From the NCBI RefSeq assembly GCF_052857255.1, contig NC_135505.1:57469368-57533367 (forward strand): a DNA stretch of 64,000 nt, written 5' to 3'. Source of the stretch: Amblyomma americanum. Taxonomy: Eukaryota > Arthropoda > Arachnida > Ixodida > Ixodidae. The first letter of the stretch is position 1; the number at the start of each line of letters is the position of its first letter. This document shows, one piece after another, positions 22,302 to 33,259 of the stretch. The position numbers were made by a program, and so were the translations under genes. The notes beneath the pieces are model-generated. The model ran no database searches. It saw only the letters and a list, made by a program, of their open reading frames with translations, and was not told the origin of the DNA.

Positions 22302-22543
22302 TCCTGCGCCACTTCTTTCGTTCCACTGACCCCATCCCACTCAGTTCCCGATGGCAACTATCTTGTTACGACCAATCATGGCCTGCTTCTGACCAGTAAT
22401 GTTGCGCTACCTCCTACCATCGCCACCGTGCACGCCAACGCCCTCGCTCTGCCTTTCCTGAACATCCGCATCTGTCGTCAAGTGCTCCCGTTCGGCATCT
22501 TTGTGGCTACGCTCTCCCCTCTCGTTCCTTCCCACGTCGCTAG

Positions 22544-24000
22544 ATGGCCGTCACCCCTGTTGAAGACACCACCGCCCTGCGCCAGCAGTCTCAACTGTCG
22601 ACAGACTCCTTCACAACCATGATGGCCACCGGCCATCGTCCCGAACAAACTGCCAAGCTTCGTGCCCTTCTCGAATCCTTTTTGGATATTTTTTATGTGA
22701 GCAACAGCGGGCTGGGCCAAACTCTCGCTGTCAGGCACCGCATTGTCACTGGCGATACCACTCCCATCCGCCGACACCCCTACCGGGTCTCTCACGCCGA
22801 ACGTCAGATTTTCAATCCGGAAGTTACTAACATGCTAGTGAAAAACATTATCGAACCCTCACACAGTCCCTGGGCCTCATTCGTCCTACTTGTCCAGAAA
22901 GAGGTTGGATCCTGGCGTTTGTGCATTCGTTACCGCCACTCTAATAAAATCACTAAAAAGGACGTGAATGACGTACCGTCTATCGATGAAGCACTTGACA
23001 GCCTCCGTGGTGCCAATCTCTTCTCATCGATATACCTTCGCTCCGGCTTCTGGCAAATTGCTGTAGATGACCAGGACCGTGAGAAGACCGCCTTTTTGAC
23101 CCCTGATGGACTTTATCAATTTAAGGTTATGCCTTTCGGATTTGCAGCGCGCCAGCCACCTTCGGACACGTGATACATGTCCTTTTGCAAAACTTTAAGT
23201 GGGTCACCTGTCTGTGCTATCTCGATGACGTCATTGTCTTTTCGCCCACGTTTTCCTCTCACACCGCTTAACTTTCATAGATCCTTTCCTTCTTTCGTCA
23301 TGGCGGCCTGGAGCTCAACTCGTCTAAGTGCCAGTTCGCACGCTGTCAGCTCACCATTTTGGGTCATGTCGTCGACAACACAGGGGTGCACCCTGACCTT
23401 CATATCCGAGCCGTCAAAGACTTTCCCAAGCCACGTTCTTGTAACGACGTGCGAAGCTTCTAAGGGCTGTGTTCCTGCTTTGGTTGCTTCCTATAATGCT
23501 TCGCCGGCATCGCCCGCCCCCTCAACCGACCTACTGAAAAAAGACCCCACCTTCATCGGGGGACACGACCAAGCACAAGCGTTTTCCAACCTGATGCTGA
23601 AGTTCTCTACGACGCCAGTTATGGCACACTTCGATGAGACCGATCCCACTGAAGTCCGCACTGACGCCTGTGGGTACGGTATCGGCGCTATTCTCTCTGA
23701 GCGGCAATCCGGACAGCATCGTGTCATCGCCTACACCAGCCGCCTCCTGTCCGCCCTGGAGCGGAATTACTGAATTATCGATCGTGAGCCCTTGCCTGAG
23801 CGGTTTGAAAATTGCGCCCGTATCTTTATGGCCGCCCCTTTGCAGTTGTCACTGACCACCCTGCGTTGTGCTGGCTCTCTTCCCTGAAAGACCCTACAAG
23901 ACGGCTTGTTCCTCGGGCATTGATCATGCAGCTGCACCATTACTCTGTACTCTACAAGTCTGGTCGCTTACACGCTAATGCCGGCTGCCTTTCCCGTTAC
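22544..24000 (+). pseudogene. gypsy reverse transcriptase-RNase H, copy B
   Basis: A frame of 209 codons (22544-23173) carries the first RT blocks: 'VRHRIVTGDTTPIRRHPYRV', 'NIIEPSHSPWASFVLLVQK', 'FSSIYLRSGFWQIAVDDQD' and '[12 protein letters not shown]'. After a frame change near 23155 the catalytic box 'CYLDDVIVF' follows (about 23212-23240). RNase H remains are 'TEVRTDACGYGIGAILSERQ' (23645-23704) and '[19 protein letters not shown]' (about 23838-23893). Several shifts and stops separate the blocks, so no active polymerase is possible. Confidence 0.85.
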
Positions 24001-24013
24001 TCCATGAGCCCGT

Positions 24014-25164
24014 GTGACGATCCTGGCACTGAAAGGGATGACGCTCTGTGCTCTTTCTCTCTCTGCCCTCGGTAACACGGGCGAAGAACAACGCCACGAT
24101 GCCGAGCGGCGCTCAATTATCGACCGCCTCAACAACGTTCCTGGCGACCCTCTGATGCGCCGCTTTGTGCTTCGTGATAGTGTTTTATACCGCAGGGGCC
24201 TTATCCAAGCTGGCCCAGACCTCCTCCTCGTTGTGCCCAAGCACCTTCGTTCTGCTTTCCTCCGACAGCTGCATGATCTCCCCACTGCTGGTCAGTTGGG
24301 TATCTCCCGCACTTACGACAGCGTGCGTCGTCGGTTGTATTGGCCCCGCCTCTACCGCTGTGTACGCCGCTATGTTGCTGCCTGCGAGGAGTGCCAGCGC
24401 CGGAAACGCCCCATCACTCTGTCAGCCGGTCTGCTTCAGCCCATTCACGTTCCACCCGAACCATTCCATCGCGTTGGCTTAAAAATTTTGGGACCGTTTC
24501 TGGAAACCACCTCTTGAAACAGATGGGAAGCTTTTGCTATAGACTACGCGACTCGTTACGCGATCACTTGGGCACTCCCACCAGTACTGCTACCGATGTT
24601 GCCGATTTTCTTTTGACCAACCTCATCCTACGTCATGGTGCTGCACGTCAACTTGTTACAGAATGAGGCCGATGCTTTTGGCTGAGAGTTCTAGCCGACG
24701 TTCTTCGGTCGTGCTCTACAATACGTAAGCTCACCACCGCCTGCAGCCCGCAGACAAACGGCCTCGCAGAACGCCTCAACCACACTCTCACCGATATGCT
24801 GGCTATGTAAGTTTCTCCAGACCATCGTGAGTGTGATATCGCTCTCCCCTATGTGACCTTCGCCTACAACTCCTCCCGCCATGACACTGCCATTACTCCC
24901 CTTTTTATCTTTTGTGCAGCCGCGAGTCCGTGCAGCCTCTGGACACGCTTTTTCCAACTTCTACAGCTCCGCCATCTGAACACGCCAGCGATGCCATTGC
25001 TCTTGCTGACCACGCCCGCTAACTCGCACGTTCCCGGCTTCTCGCTTCCTAGACCTCTCGGCAGGAATTCTACAACCGTCGTCACCATATGGCCTCCTTC
25101 TCCCCTGGCTCCCTCGTCCTGCTTTGGTCAGCCTCTCTCCGAGTGGGGCTCTCTGAAAACTTCT
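24014..25164 (+). pseudogene. gypsy integrase, copy B (broken, interrupted by LINE)
   Basis: The zinc-binding part is open: 'LHDLPTAGQLGISRTYDSV' followed by 'YVAACEECQRRK'. The second His of the HHCC finger is Gln here; the homologue at 48663-49769 has 'AGHPG'. The catalytic core is in fragments: 'ATDVADFLLTNLILRHGAARQ' (24590-24651), 'TNGLAERLNHTL' (about 24756-24787) and 'FAYNSSRHDT' (24857-24886). The sequence is cut at about 25164 in the C-terminal domain by the LINE. The remaining C-terminal part is found at 30377-30520. Confidence 0.8.
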
Positions 25165-25552
25165 GAAAAACACGCGGTGATCGGGACCGGACGGACTGAC
25201 GACTGCGAGTGGACCGTTTCTACGTCAAATAGATGAGTGGTTTCCTATAATACTTCGAGAGTTTTAGATTTAGCCTAGTTTTTAGATCTAGACTTGTTAG
25301 GTGATGTTCTCACGAAAGAGCAGGTCAGTTACCTAAAGGCCGGGTCTTTTTTGGCCGGCTGCTATAGATCAGTAGCATTCATTTGTGAGATTAGTTTAGA
25401 CAGGTAGTTATTTGTTTTTTACGCGATCGGCTTTGACAATAGGCAGAATTTTATTTGAGCACGTGCTTGCCAGCGTTTTCCTTTTAGCCTCTAGATATTC
25501 AAGCAAATTGTGGTAGCACTAATCGAGTGCTGCTAAAATAGCGAAGCAACTG

Positions 25553-26521
25553 ATGGTTAAGTGCAAGGACTGTGAGACGTCTGTGAATTTGAAACAAACG
25601 CGGCACGAATTTGTAGAAGAGGCAGAAGGCGCGATTTTGTTGTACAAATGCTGCGTATTAACTGCACGCCTCGGCAGGGCTGACGAAGCGAACATCAACC
25701 TAGCGTTACGTTTGGATGCTCTAGAAAGAGAGCTACAGTTAGAGAGGGCAGAGAAGGGCAAACTTCAAGAACAGCGTAGTCAAATGTTAGGCACAAAAAT
25801 CGCTGGCACCACCAACTGAAGCCACATTGGCAGACATTCCAGAGCCAGCCACGTGGATGGGCCTGCACTGGCACGGACAACAATAGGAAAGTAGTTCAGG
25901 CTGGTTCAGACAGGAACAGCTACGCACACGTGTCAGCTAGGAAGTTTGGAGGCGATGGCAAGAAGGGAAGAAGCTAACCACAAGGAATGAGGTCATTGTC
26001 GCAGATAAGAGGCAGCAAAATCTTGAAGTTGGGAGGGAGGAGGAGAACACCCTAGTGCTTATGGGTGGTGACTAAAGCATTAGGAGGTAAAAAATAACTA
26101 TAATGTAGCCTGTAAAGGGCTATAAGCATGTAGCAGTCGAGGCATTCCCGGGCAGGAAAATGGACGCAGTACTGAGAGAGACAAAAAGCCAACTTTCTAA
26201 GAAAGTTTCAGAGCGCAATTTGGAAGTGGTAGCGGTGGGGCTAAATGATGTCCTGAATGGTGAAGCCGCAAAATTAGCGAAAGATTGGCAGAGTGAGTTG
26301 ACGATTTAAAGGCGATAGCACAGCAAGTGCAGATCGTGGTGTACACAGCACCGGAGGTGCAAGGTCGGAACAGAGAAGTAGCCATGGACGTTGTGCCTTT
26401 TAATCGAGAGGAAAGGAAGTTAAGCCAGAAGAAAACCTTCGATGTGGCAGATATAAACAAGGAAGTAGAGCAGGCTTTGGCGGAGGCTTTACACAAGATG
26501 GCATCTACTTTATTGGAAGGC
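25553..26521 (+). pseudogene. LINE ORF1, SGNH hydrolase-like (broken)
   Basis: The first 88 codons start 'MVKCKDCETSVNLKQTRHEF', with a Cys pair and then a Leu/Glu/Arg-rich stretch ('INLALRLDALERELQLERAE') that should form a coiled coil. After stops, further pieces read 'AFPGRKMDAVLRETKSQLS' (26141-26197), 'VAVGLNDVLNGEAAKLAKDW' (26229-26288) and 'FDVADINKEVEQAL' (26438-26479). GLND fits block III (GxND) of SGNH/GDSL esterases, a domain known in ORF1 of CR1-type LINEs. The expected Gly-Asp-Ser block is replaced by 'VADKRQQN' (25996-26019). ORF1 proteins bind element RNA; this copy is dead. Confidence 0.6.
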
Positions 26522-26705
26522 TAGGAGCTGAGCTGGGGTGGCACCTGGTAGCCCGGCCAGTTACTTTTTAAGGGGTCCTATGGGGCTCAAGGCTTATGGG
26601 TAGGTTGTAACAAAGTAGAAAGTGTAGCAATGGCGCTTGACGCCAACAAAATGGTCACTAGGAGGACGAGGAAGAAAACTACAAAAAGAAATTTAACACC
26701 AGGAT

Positions 26706-27545
26706 GAGGTACATAAGCATAGAAGGCGGTAGAAAGAGAGCGAAAAGGTTAGAAATAGAACAGCAGGTAAAGGACGAAGAAGTAGGTGTATGCGCGCTAT
26801 GCGAGACACATCTCAGGTATCTAGAAGAGGCACAGCTTATTGTTGGCTAAGTCTGGGAAGGGAGCAACAGAGGAGGAAGGGAAGAGGGTAGGTATGCTGA
26901 TACATCAAGGAACAAATTGGCAAGGAATAAAATCAACGTGCAAAGAACATGTCTGGGTATCAGGTACAATTGCCGGTAAAATGACATGACTGCGAGTAGT
27001 TTATTTTGGGGACCGGGGACAAATACAGGCAAGAATACAAGGATCTAGTCAAGTGTCTCTATGACGATACAAAGAAGTTTGGAGAAGGTGGCGATATTGT
27101 ACTGCTGGGTATCATGAATGGCCACATCGAGGATCTATATGGATACAAAAATTGTAACGGGAAGTTGATGCTAGACATCTGTGAGCGAGACAACCTAGTT
27201 GTTGTAAATAGAGAAGCTAAGTGTGAGGGGCAAATCATGTGGGAATCATGTAACAGGCAAACGACCATTCACTACTGCTTAATGTCGCAGGGGATGTATA
27301 GCAAGCTCGCAGTAATGGAAATAGACGAAGAGGGGAAGTACAGCCTTCGAAGTAATCATAAGCGTATTACTATACAGTTAGGTGCCCTGATCAAAAGATC
27401 ACTGCAGGGAACTCAAAAAGAGAACACAAAATTAAATGGCGAACCAATAGCGCTAATAGCGGCCGGCATCGAGGAAGCAATAGAGAAAATTCTCATGGAA
27501 AAGTGGGATTATAATAAGTTAGAACTACATTTAGTACAAAAATAA
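26706..27545 (+). pseudogene. LINE ORF2 endonuclease domain (mutated)
   Basis: AP-endonuclease-like (EEP) domain that would nick target DNA. It starts 'MRYISIEGGRKRAKRLEIEQ', with 'VCALCETHLR' (26789-26818) carrying the Glu-Thr motif of the family. After two stops, a frame of 179 codons (27006-27545) holds 'IVLLGIMNGHIEDLYGY', 'LMLDICERDNLVVVNREAKC' and 'YSLRSNHKRI'. In active relatives the first would read GD-x-N and the last SDH; here Asp is Ile and Asn respectively. The catalytic site is therefore lost as well as the reading frame. Confidence 0.75.
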
Positions 27546-29680
27546 GCGAAGTAAAAGGAGTAAACCACTGGAAAGGAATGTGGAAGCCACGAAGCGGGTG
27601 GAATAAGGAAATTAGGAGGGCCATCTTACAACGACGGTTGCCTCACGGGAACCCAGAGCAGCAAGGTGGTGGCAGTTATCTGAAGAGGAAATAGGCCGAA
27701 AATGGGAATCTCACCTACAAAAGAAACAGCAAGTGCAGGTCCTCGTCGAGGCTAAAATAAATAAGTCCTCTGATCGCTGGCTGGCTGAAGTCCGCGATGC
27801 AACTAAAAGGGAGTCAAGAAAATTTTGGAATCATATAAGCTGGCTGGGTAACGCAAATCAAAGAAGGCAGAAACAGATTCACGATGCTGAGGGAATATGT
27901 TTAGAAGAAGATGACGCAGGGAACTACATTGCGTCAGTTATAGCTGAGTAATTTAGGAAAGATGATAGGGTAATCACTCCAAATGAGGGAGCAACACAGG
28001 ACAGCACAATAGAAAATAGCTTAGAACTAACCAATCTTAACTGGAAAAAGGCGGAAGCAAATATCCCAAAAATTTACATCTGCAGGGATGGGCGAAATTT
28101 CAGTCAAGCTAATTAATTAACTCGGCCCAAGAGCCAAGGGAACGCTGATAAAAGCTTTGGAGGCAGTCATAACAAATAAGCAAATTTCGCACAGCAGGAA
28201 ACAGAGTAAAATTAATTTGATTTATAAATGGAAAGGCAAAATGATGAGCATAAAATCCTTCCGACAGATTATGATAACATCAATTATATACAGGCTAGCG
28301 ATGCAGGCCGTGAAATTAACATTGCAGTCATGGGTAGAAAGTAATAGAATACACGGAGAACTTCAGAACGGGTTCAGAAGGGGTAGGCGCTTAGATGATA
28401 GCGTCTTCGTGCTTGCCTAGTGCATAGAAATAGCTAAGGCAGAAAACAGACCTCTGTATTTAGCCTTTCTTGACATAAGCGGTGCTTACAGAAACGTGAA
28501 CAGGGAACTCCTGTGGGTCCCGCCGCGGTGGCTCAGTGGTTAGGGCGCCCGACTACTGATCCGGAGTTCCCGGGTTCGAACCCGACCGCGGCGGCTGCGT
28601 TTTTATGGAGGAAAAACGCGAAGGCGCCCGTGTGCTGTGCGATGTCAGTGCACGTTAAAGATCCCCAGGTGGTCGAAATTATTCCGGAGCCCTCCACTAC
28701 GGCACCTATTCTTTCTTTCTTCTTTCACTCCCTCCTTTATCCCTTCCCTTACGGCGCGGTTCAGGTGTCCAAAGATATATGAGACAGATACTGCGCCATT
28801 TCCTTTCCCCAAAAAACCAATTATTAATAAAAGATGAGAGCATCGGTCATGAGGTAATTGATTTTCTACAGGAAATATATCAAGAAAATAGAGTTGAAAT
28901 AACATGGGAAGGAATTAAGTGTACAACTGTTGAGGTACACAAAGGATTAAGGCAAGGTTGTCCTCTGTCACCGCTACTGTTCATGCTTTATATGATAAGT
29001 ATGGAAAGAAGGCTACAAGGAAGCAATCTAGGTTATAATCTGTCCTACAGATTATGCAGGAGGTTGTTGAGCAACGACTACCAGGTTTAATTGATGCGGA
29101 CGATATTGTACTGTTAGCAGATAGCCAGAAAGATTTGCAAACTACGCTTAATTTCTGTGGAGACGAAGGATACAGTCTAAGTTTTAGCTTTAGCGCAACT
29201 AAGTCAGGTGTGATGATTTTAAACGATACAAGTGATCAGGTACGTTTAATACAAGACCATGAAATACTCCGAGTGGTGGAATACAAATATCTCGGGGTAT
29301 GGACAAACGAACGGCAGATGTACACGGAAAAGCACGAACAAGCCTCTCATAGCAAAAGGGCGAAGAGATGCCGGGATAATGAAGCCAGGGCATTATGGGA
29401 GTACAACAGATATGAAGTACTGAGAGGTATTTGGAATGGAATTAGTGGTGCCGTGTCTTACTTTCGGGAATGTGGTTCAGTGCTTAACGAAAGAAGTTCA
29501 GTCGGGATTAGAAGTAAATCAGAGAACTTTTGGAAGATTAGCGCTAGGTGCCCATGGGAAAACCACAAACGAGGCAGTACAAAGGTATATGGGCTGGGCA
29601 TCGTTAGAAGCACGGGAAGCTCAGAGTAAAATACGATACGAAGAGCGCCTGAGGAAATTGAACGATAACAGGTGAGCAGC
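27546..29680 (+). pseudogene. LINE ORF2 reverse transcriptase (interrupted)
   Basis: RT blocks in order: 'FRQIMITSIIYRLAMQAV' (28258-28311), 'ELQNGFRRGRRLDD' (28359-28400), 'PLYLAFLDISGAYRNVN' with the first catalytic Asp (28452-28502), then a SINE, then 'GLRQGCPLSPLLFMLY' (28945-28992), the catalytic box 'DADDIVLLADSQ' (29094-29129) and 'VEYKYLGVWTN' (29278-29310). Stops, a frame change near 29045-29070 and the SINE interrupt it. Between 27546 and 28150 the linker is only partly readable. Confidence 0.8.
28518..28830 (+). mobile_element. Ruka-like SINE, full length
   Basis: The tRNA-derived head has A box 'GTGGCTCAGTGGTTAGGGCG' and B box 'GGGTTCGAACCCG'. The body includes 'tgctgtgcgatgtcagtgc' and 'atccccaggtggtcgaaat', and the end is 'gcgccatttcctttcccc' plus a short A-rich tail. 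I recognise this as the Ruka family of ixodid ticks (from memory, not searched). It is inserted between RT motif A ('NRELLW') and the next RT block of the LINE. Confidence 0.85.
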
Positions 29681-30376
29681 ACAGATATTTAAATACCTTT
29701 AAAGAAAGAGCGCTGACACACACTGGCGGAAAAGAACCAGTAAGCTAACCAGTAAGTATGCCAGATACGAGGACGGAGAAAGAGTGAGCTTTAAACGGCA
29801 GGTTGAAAACCCTGAAGGTAAAAATTGGGTAAATTCAATGGAAAAGAAGCGTAGTGTAGTACTATAACGATACTAGAAAAGGCAGATCAGGAAGGAAACG
29901 CTTTATGATAACTCAAGAGGCAGTGCTCTGCTCTGTGAATCTGTGAAGCTTGGTCAGTATGTCTTAGAACGCGCTGCTACAAAACGAAATTTAACGAATA
30001 AGACGACACATGTGCTTTGTGTGGTAAATCTGTATAAACAAAAGAACGCCTGATTCTAAATTGTGATTGTATGCATCCCGATAACGATGCAGGCACAGTC
30101 ACTCTTCCTGAGGCCCTAGGGTTTAGAGAGGATGGTCAAGTAAATAAATCTGCGGTGGATATTAGCAAAAAAGCGATAGGAAGATGGGTGGCTCAAAAGC
30201 AGAGAGGTGAAAGAAGTTTAAAAGTGTAGGAAGACGTATCTAAAGAAAAAGGCTTATTTTAATAACTTACAACACAGGCAAACTAAGACAAATGGGAAAA
30301 AAGCTAACCATGGTTGCAGCTGCTATCACTTCGTTTCAAAGGGAAGCTTCCATCCATCCATCCATCGATCCATCCT
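29681..30376 (+). pseudogene. LINE ORF2 C-terminal part and 3' tail
   Basis: Fragments include 'LPEALGFREDGQVNKSAVDI' (30107-30166) and 'IGRWVAQKQRGERSLK' (30177-30224), which follow a decayed Cys-containing segment. Ends in an A-rich leader and CATC repeats at 30351-30376, the likely 3' terminus. Confidence 0.6.
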
Positions 30377-30600
30377 CCCATCCCGCTGTATCGATCCGTA
30401 CGGTGTCCAGCGCCAAGTCACCGCAGTCACCTACAAGATCGTTCCGGCCTTTCCCGGCGCCACGTCCTCTCAGCATCAGACCGATGTTGTGCACGTTTTT
30501 CGACTCACACCTAACATGTCGCAGTTTCCTTAACTGGCCTCATGTAAACCGAGAGGGTGCCTTTCGACCGTGGGCCGTGCAACGGACAATCTCCTTAAAA
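30377..30600 (+). pseudogene. gypsy integrase C-terminus, copy B (right of LINE)
   Basis: Translates to 'VQRQVTAVTYKIVPAFPG' and 'QTDVVHVFRLTP', to be compared with 'VVRPVTAVTYEITPLHPP' and 'RTDIVHVSRLKP' in the minus-strand homologue (48430-48560). It thus completes the integrase interrupted at 25164 and places the LTR at 30616 as the 3' LTR of copy B. Confidence 0.8.
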
Positions 30601-30615
30601 ACTACGTGAACGAAG

Positions 30616-30713
30616 TGTCCGGTGGGTGCGTGCTATCTGCTGGGTGTTCGATGTGATCTGTACCCTGTGCTCCGGTCGTCCTTGCGCCTGCCCAGACTTC
30701 GGGCTACGTAACA
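30616..30713 (+). mobile_element. 98-bp LTR, 3' LTR of gypsy copy B
   Basis: TGTCCGGTGG to GCTACGTAACA, the same length as the 5' LTR at 20523-20620. No convincing target duplication is seen: the left flank of the element is 'aataa' and the right flank 'atatt'. Confidence 0.85.
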
Positions 30714-31199
30714 ATATTGTTTTAAGGATTGCACCAGCTGAGACGTCAAGCCGTTTTGTTCTTGACGTCTTTACAAAAGCGGCGTCCACAGTGTACAAAC
30801 AGACTGACGTTTAAAGTATCATATGTGAGATGCTATTAGTAAAATATAAAGTTAGTCTAAAGGTCGAAGTCTCACTGCATGCTTTATATGAACAATCTAG
30901 AGGGGGCAACGTCAAGATAATGGGATGTCAGCAAATAATTGATGAATATTCTGTGGATTTCAAAATAAAAAAATTGTATTCACTTTGCATGCGCTGTTTA
31001 TGAGAGGGGAAATATTGTCAAGCACGCAGTATTTCCGTTGTGTCAAACGCATAACAGAGTTCCGCGGCTTGATTCTAATTAGCCCTATGGAGTACTGATC
31101 ATAGACTAATAGGCTATGTAACATCGGTCATGGACCCATTTCTCCTAAGTACAGAATGAATAATTTTGTTCATTTTGTTCTTTTGTTGCCAATTTCTGC
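30714..31199. other. no gene recognised
   Basis: AT-rich DNA downstream of gypsy copy B. Nothing recognisable. Confidence 0.6.
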
Positions 31200-32430
31200 G
31201 ATTTAAACATCTTTTTATTTACATGAACAAGAAAGGAGAGGTTGGTGCTGCACGGGGACTCCGGCTACTCCTTGTCACCAATTCTTAGAAGCCACTTGGT
31301 CTGACGATATAGAGTTCAACATGACATAACACAAACACAAACAGTACACAACATAAAAAACAAAGCCCAAGCGTCAGAAGAAGAAGCATTAATGAGAGAA
31401 CATGAAAGCTGTTAATGCTAGGAGCACAGTACGTAATACAATATACATAATAGATATGAATTAACAACGAGAGATGAACAAGAATAGGCTTATTTACAGT
31501 ACACACAGCAAAAGCAAATAACAAAAAAGATGTTGAAGAACTCACTCACAGAGGGGTAATATCTCCACGATTGACTAATCTAATACAGGTAAACAAGTGT
31601 TTCCCAAAAGATGCCCTTGTGCTGAAGGAATGAAATAAATACAACAAGTGCTCGCTTTTGCAGTGCACACGTCGGCCACGGGCCTAAGAGCTTTTGAAGA
31701 CTCATGGGCCTTTTGTCAAGAGCGCTCAAGTCTCTCTTCAGTCGCGACCTGAATTTGTCGAGCATTAGAAAATGCGATAATAGGCGAGACATATACTCAT
31801 TTTCCTGGCCACACGCACACCGTGGGCTGTCTGCGCGGCCAATTTTGTGAACAAAGTTCTTTGTGTAAGCCGTTCCTAAAAGCAAGCGCTGAAAGAACGT
31901 TACTAGTCTTCTACTGATAGATAATGGAATATCAAACCCCAGCAACGGGTCGTTGAAATGTAGATTATAACTCCTATTTTTTGGCTCAAACCACATCTTT
32001 TGTTCATTTTATTAGGCTTAGACTTCAGGAAATTGCGCAGTCTGCCCCTCGATAACGGATGACCAGAAATGAGGGCACCGGATTGTGCATGCGTAGCCGC
32101 TGCATCCGCCTTGGTTTTTCCAGGATTAAAGCAATGTCCGAGTATCCATGAGGTGAACTGAAGAGCAAATGAATTGAGCAAATCACAGCAGTCGTTCAAT
32201 CTGTCGCGTGAGTCAGTTCACATGCCGGGCGCTCATTCAGGTATGGAATCACAAATGCGGGCGCTGATGAATTTTCAAAGCTGGAACCGTCAGTATATAC
32301 ATGAATGTGACCGGGACACCGCGTGTGTATCTGGTAAAGTGCTAGCTATTTAGCAGCGAATATCATTTCACGCCTTCCAATTATCCCTTCGACACACATC
32401 TGTATTGTAGGGGTAACTAAAAGCCATGGG
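31200..32430 (-). pseudogene. LINE 3' fragment: RNase H and zinc finger (minus)
   Basis: On the minus strand RNase H starts near 32330 ('HIHVYTDGSSFENSSAPAF', with catalytic Asp in TDGS). It continues 'LNDCCDLLNSFALQFTSWI' and 'FNPGKTKADAAATHAQSGAL' (32199-32050), then 'PLSISRRLVTFFQRLLLG' and a Cys-rich end 'PRCACGQENEYMSRLLSHF' (31830-31775). A frameshift lies near 31990. The frame stops at 31580, and the rest to about 31200 looks like 3' UTR. RT and endonuclease are absent, so the copy is 5'-truncated, as is common for LINEs. An RNase H domain suggests the I-type group. Confidence 0.75.
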
Positions 32431-33250
32431 AGATTTTCTGTGTCTCATTACCAAAAGTCATAATTTGAAAGAAGCTATTGAATTTACACAATGTGTTGGT
32501 TCCTAGTGAAAAAGGAACAAAGTGAAGGTGTTATTCTCACTCACGCTAAGGACGCGCCACCTTGTTTTTAATTTCTGTGAGTTTTTCATGACCGCCCGGT
32601 GTGCTGGTGGACAGATTCACATAAATGCGGTAATTATTACACGGCCCTCTCACATGCGGTTTAGCCCTTAGTACTCGGCGTCACTTTGCTGTTGTAACTG
32701 TGCTGCATATATCTATTGCCCCGAAGGAAATGCTTGTTGTGTCAAACTGGGGCCTGAAAAGAAATTAAAAAGATCTGTTTTGAAAGTGATATGTACGACG
32801 ATGGAGATTTCTGCGAGTGGGAGTAGACGCATATTCGGAAAATAGAGCTCGAATAAGACAAAAGCAAGCCTCGTGTGTAGGAGCTTGGTCTCCCGCCTTG
32901 TCTTTTTTGCGATGTGTTTCCATTCATTTCTCATTTGTGTTTCTTTAAGTTAAGATATTAAATTTTCCGCACGGCAGTAGAGCCGTAACAGAGAAAATGA
33001 AAGAGAAATGTTGGTACTAAAAGCAACTAACGACAGAAAGAAAATCCAACCTGCTCTCAAACCAAGTGATCAAGTCAGTGCCTAGAATTATTTGCGAGAG
33101 GCTGCGCGATGTTTCGCGATGAGTTGCGGTAAGTTGCGCTAGTTTGCCTCGCCGCCCACAAAGCCTTACCACGTTATGGGATGTTTGGAATGCTAAAAAG
33201 GCGCTTTGAGTTGTGTAAACATGCATACCGCTATTAGTAAAAAATGCGAA
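32431..33250. other. no gene recognised
   Basis: AT-rich sequence between two LINE remnants. The left part may be further upstream sequence of the minus-strand LINE, but no domain is readable. Confidence 0.5.
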
Positions 33251-33259
33251 TAAAGGGCC

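Larger units (their letters stand above)
25165..30376 (+). mobile_element. LINE inserted in gypsy copy B
   Basis: Occupies the gap between the two halves of the gypsy integrase C-terminal domain. Order: 5' UTR (25165-25552), ORF1 with an SGNH-esterase-like part, ORF2 with endonuclease and reverse transcriptase, then a C-terminal region, then a 3' tail of CATC repeats (30351-30376). ORF1 esterase plus ORF2 endonuclease-RT resembles the CR1 group; the clade is inferred. A Ruka-like SINE lies inside ORF2. Boundaries are inferred from the gypsy alignment, and no clear target duplication was found. Confidence 0.75.

Noticed and set aside
28518..28595. Functional tRNA gene
   Set aside because: It is the head of a Ruka-like SINE and is repeated with the same body at 38947-39237.
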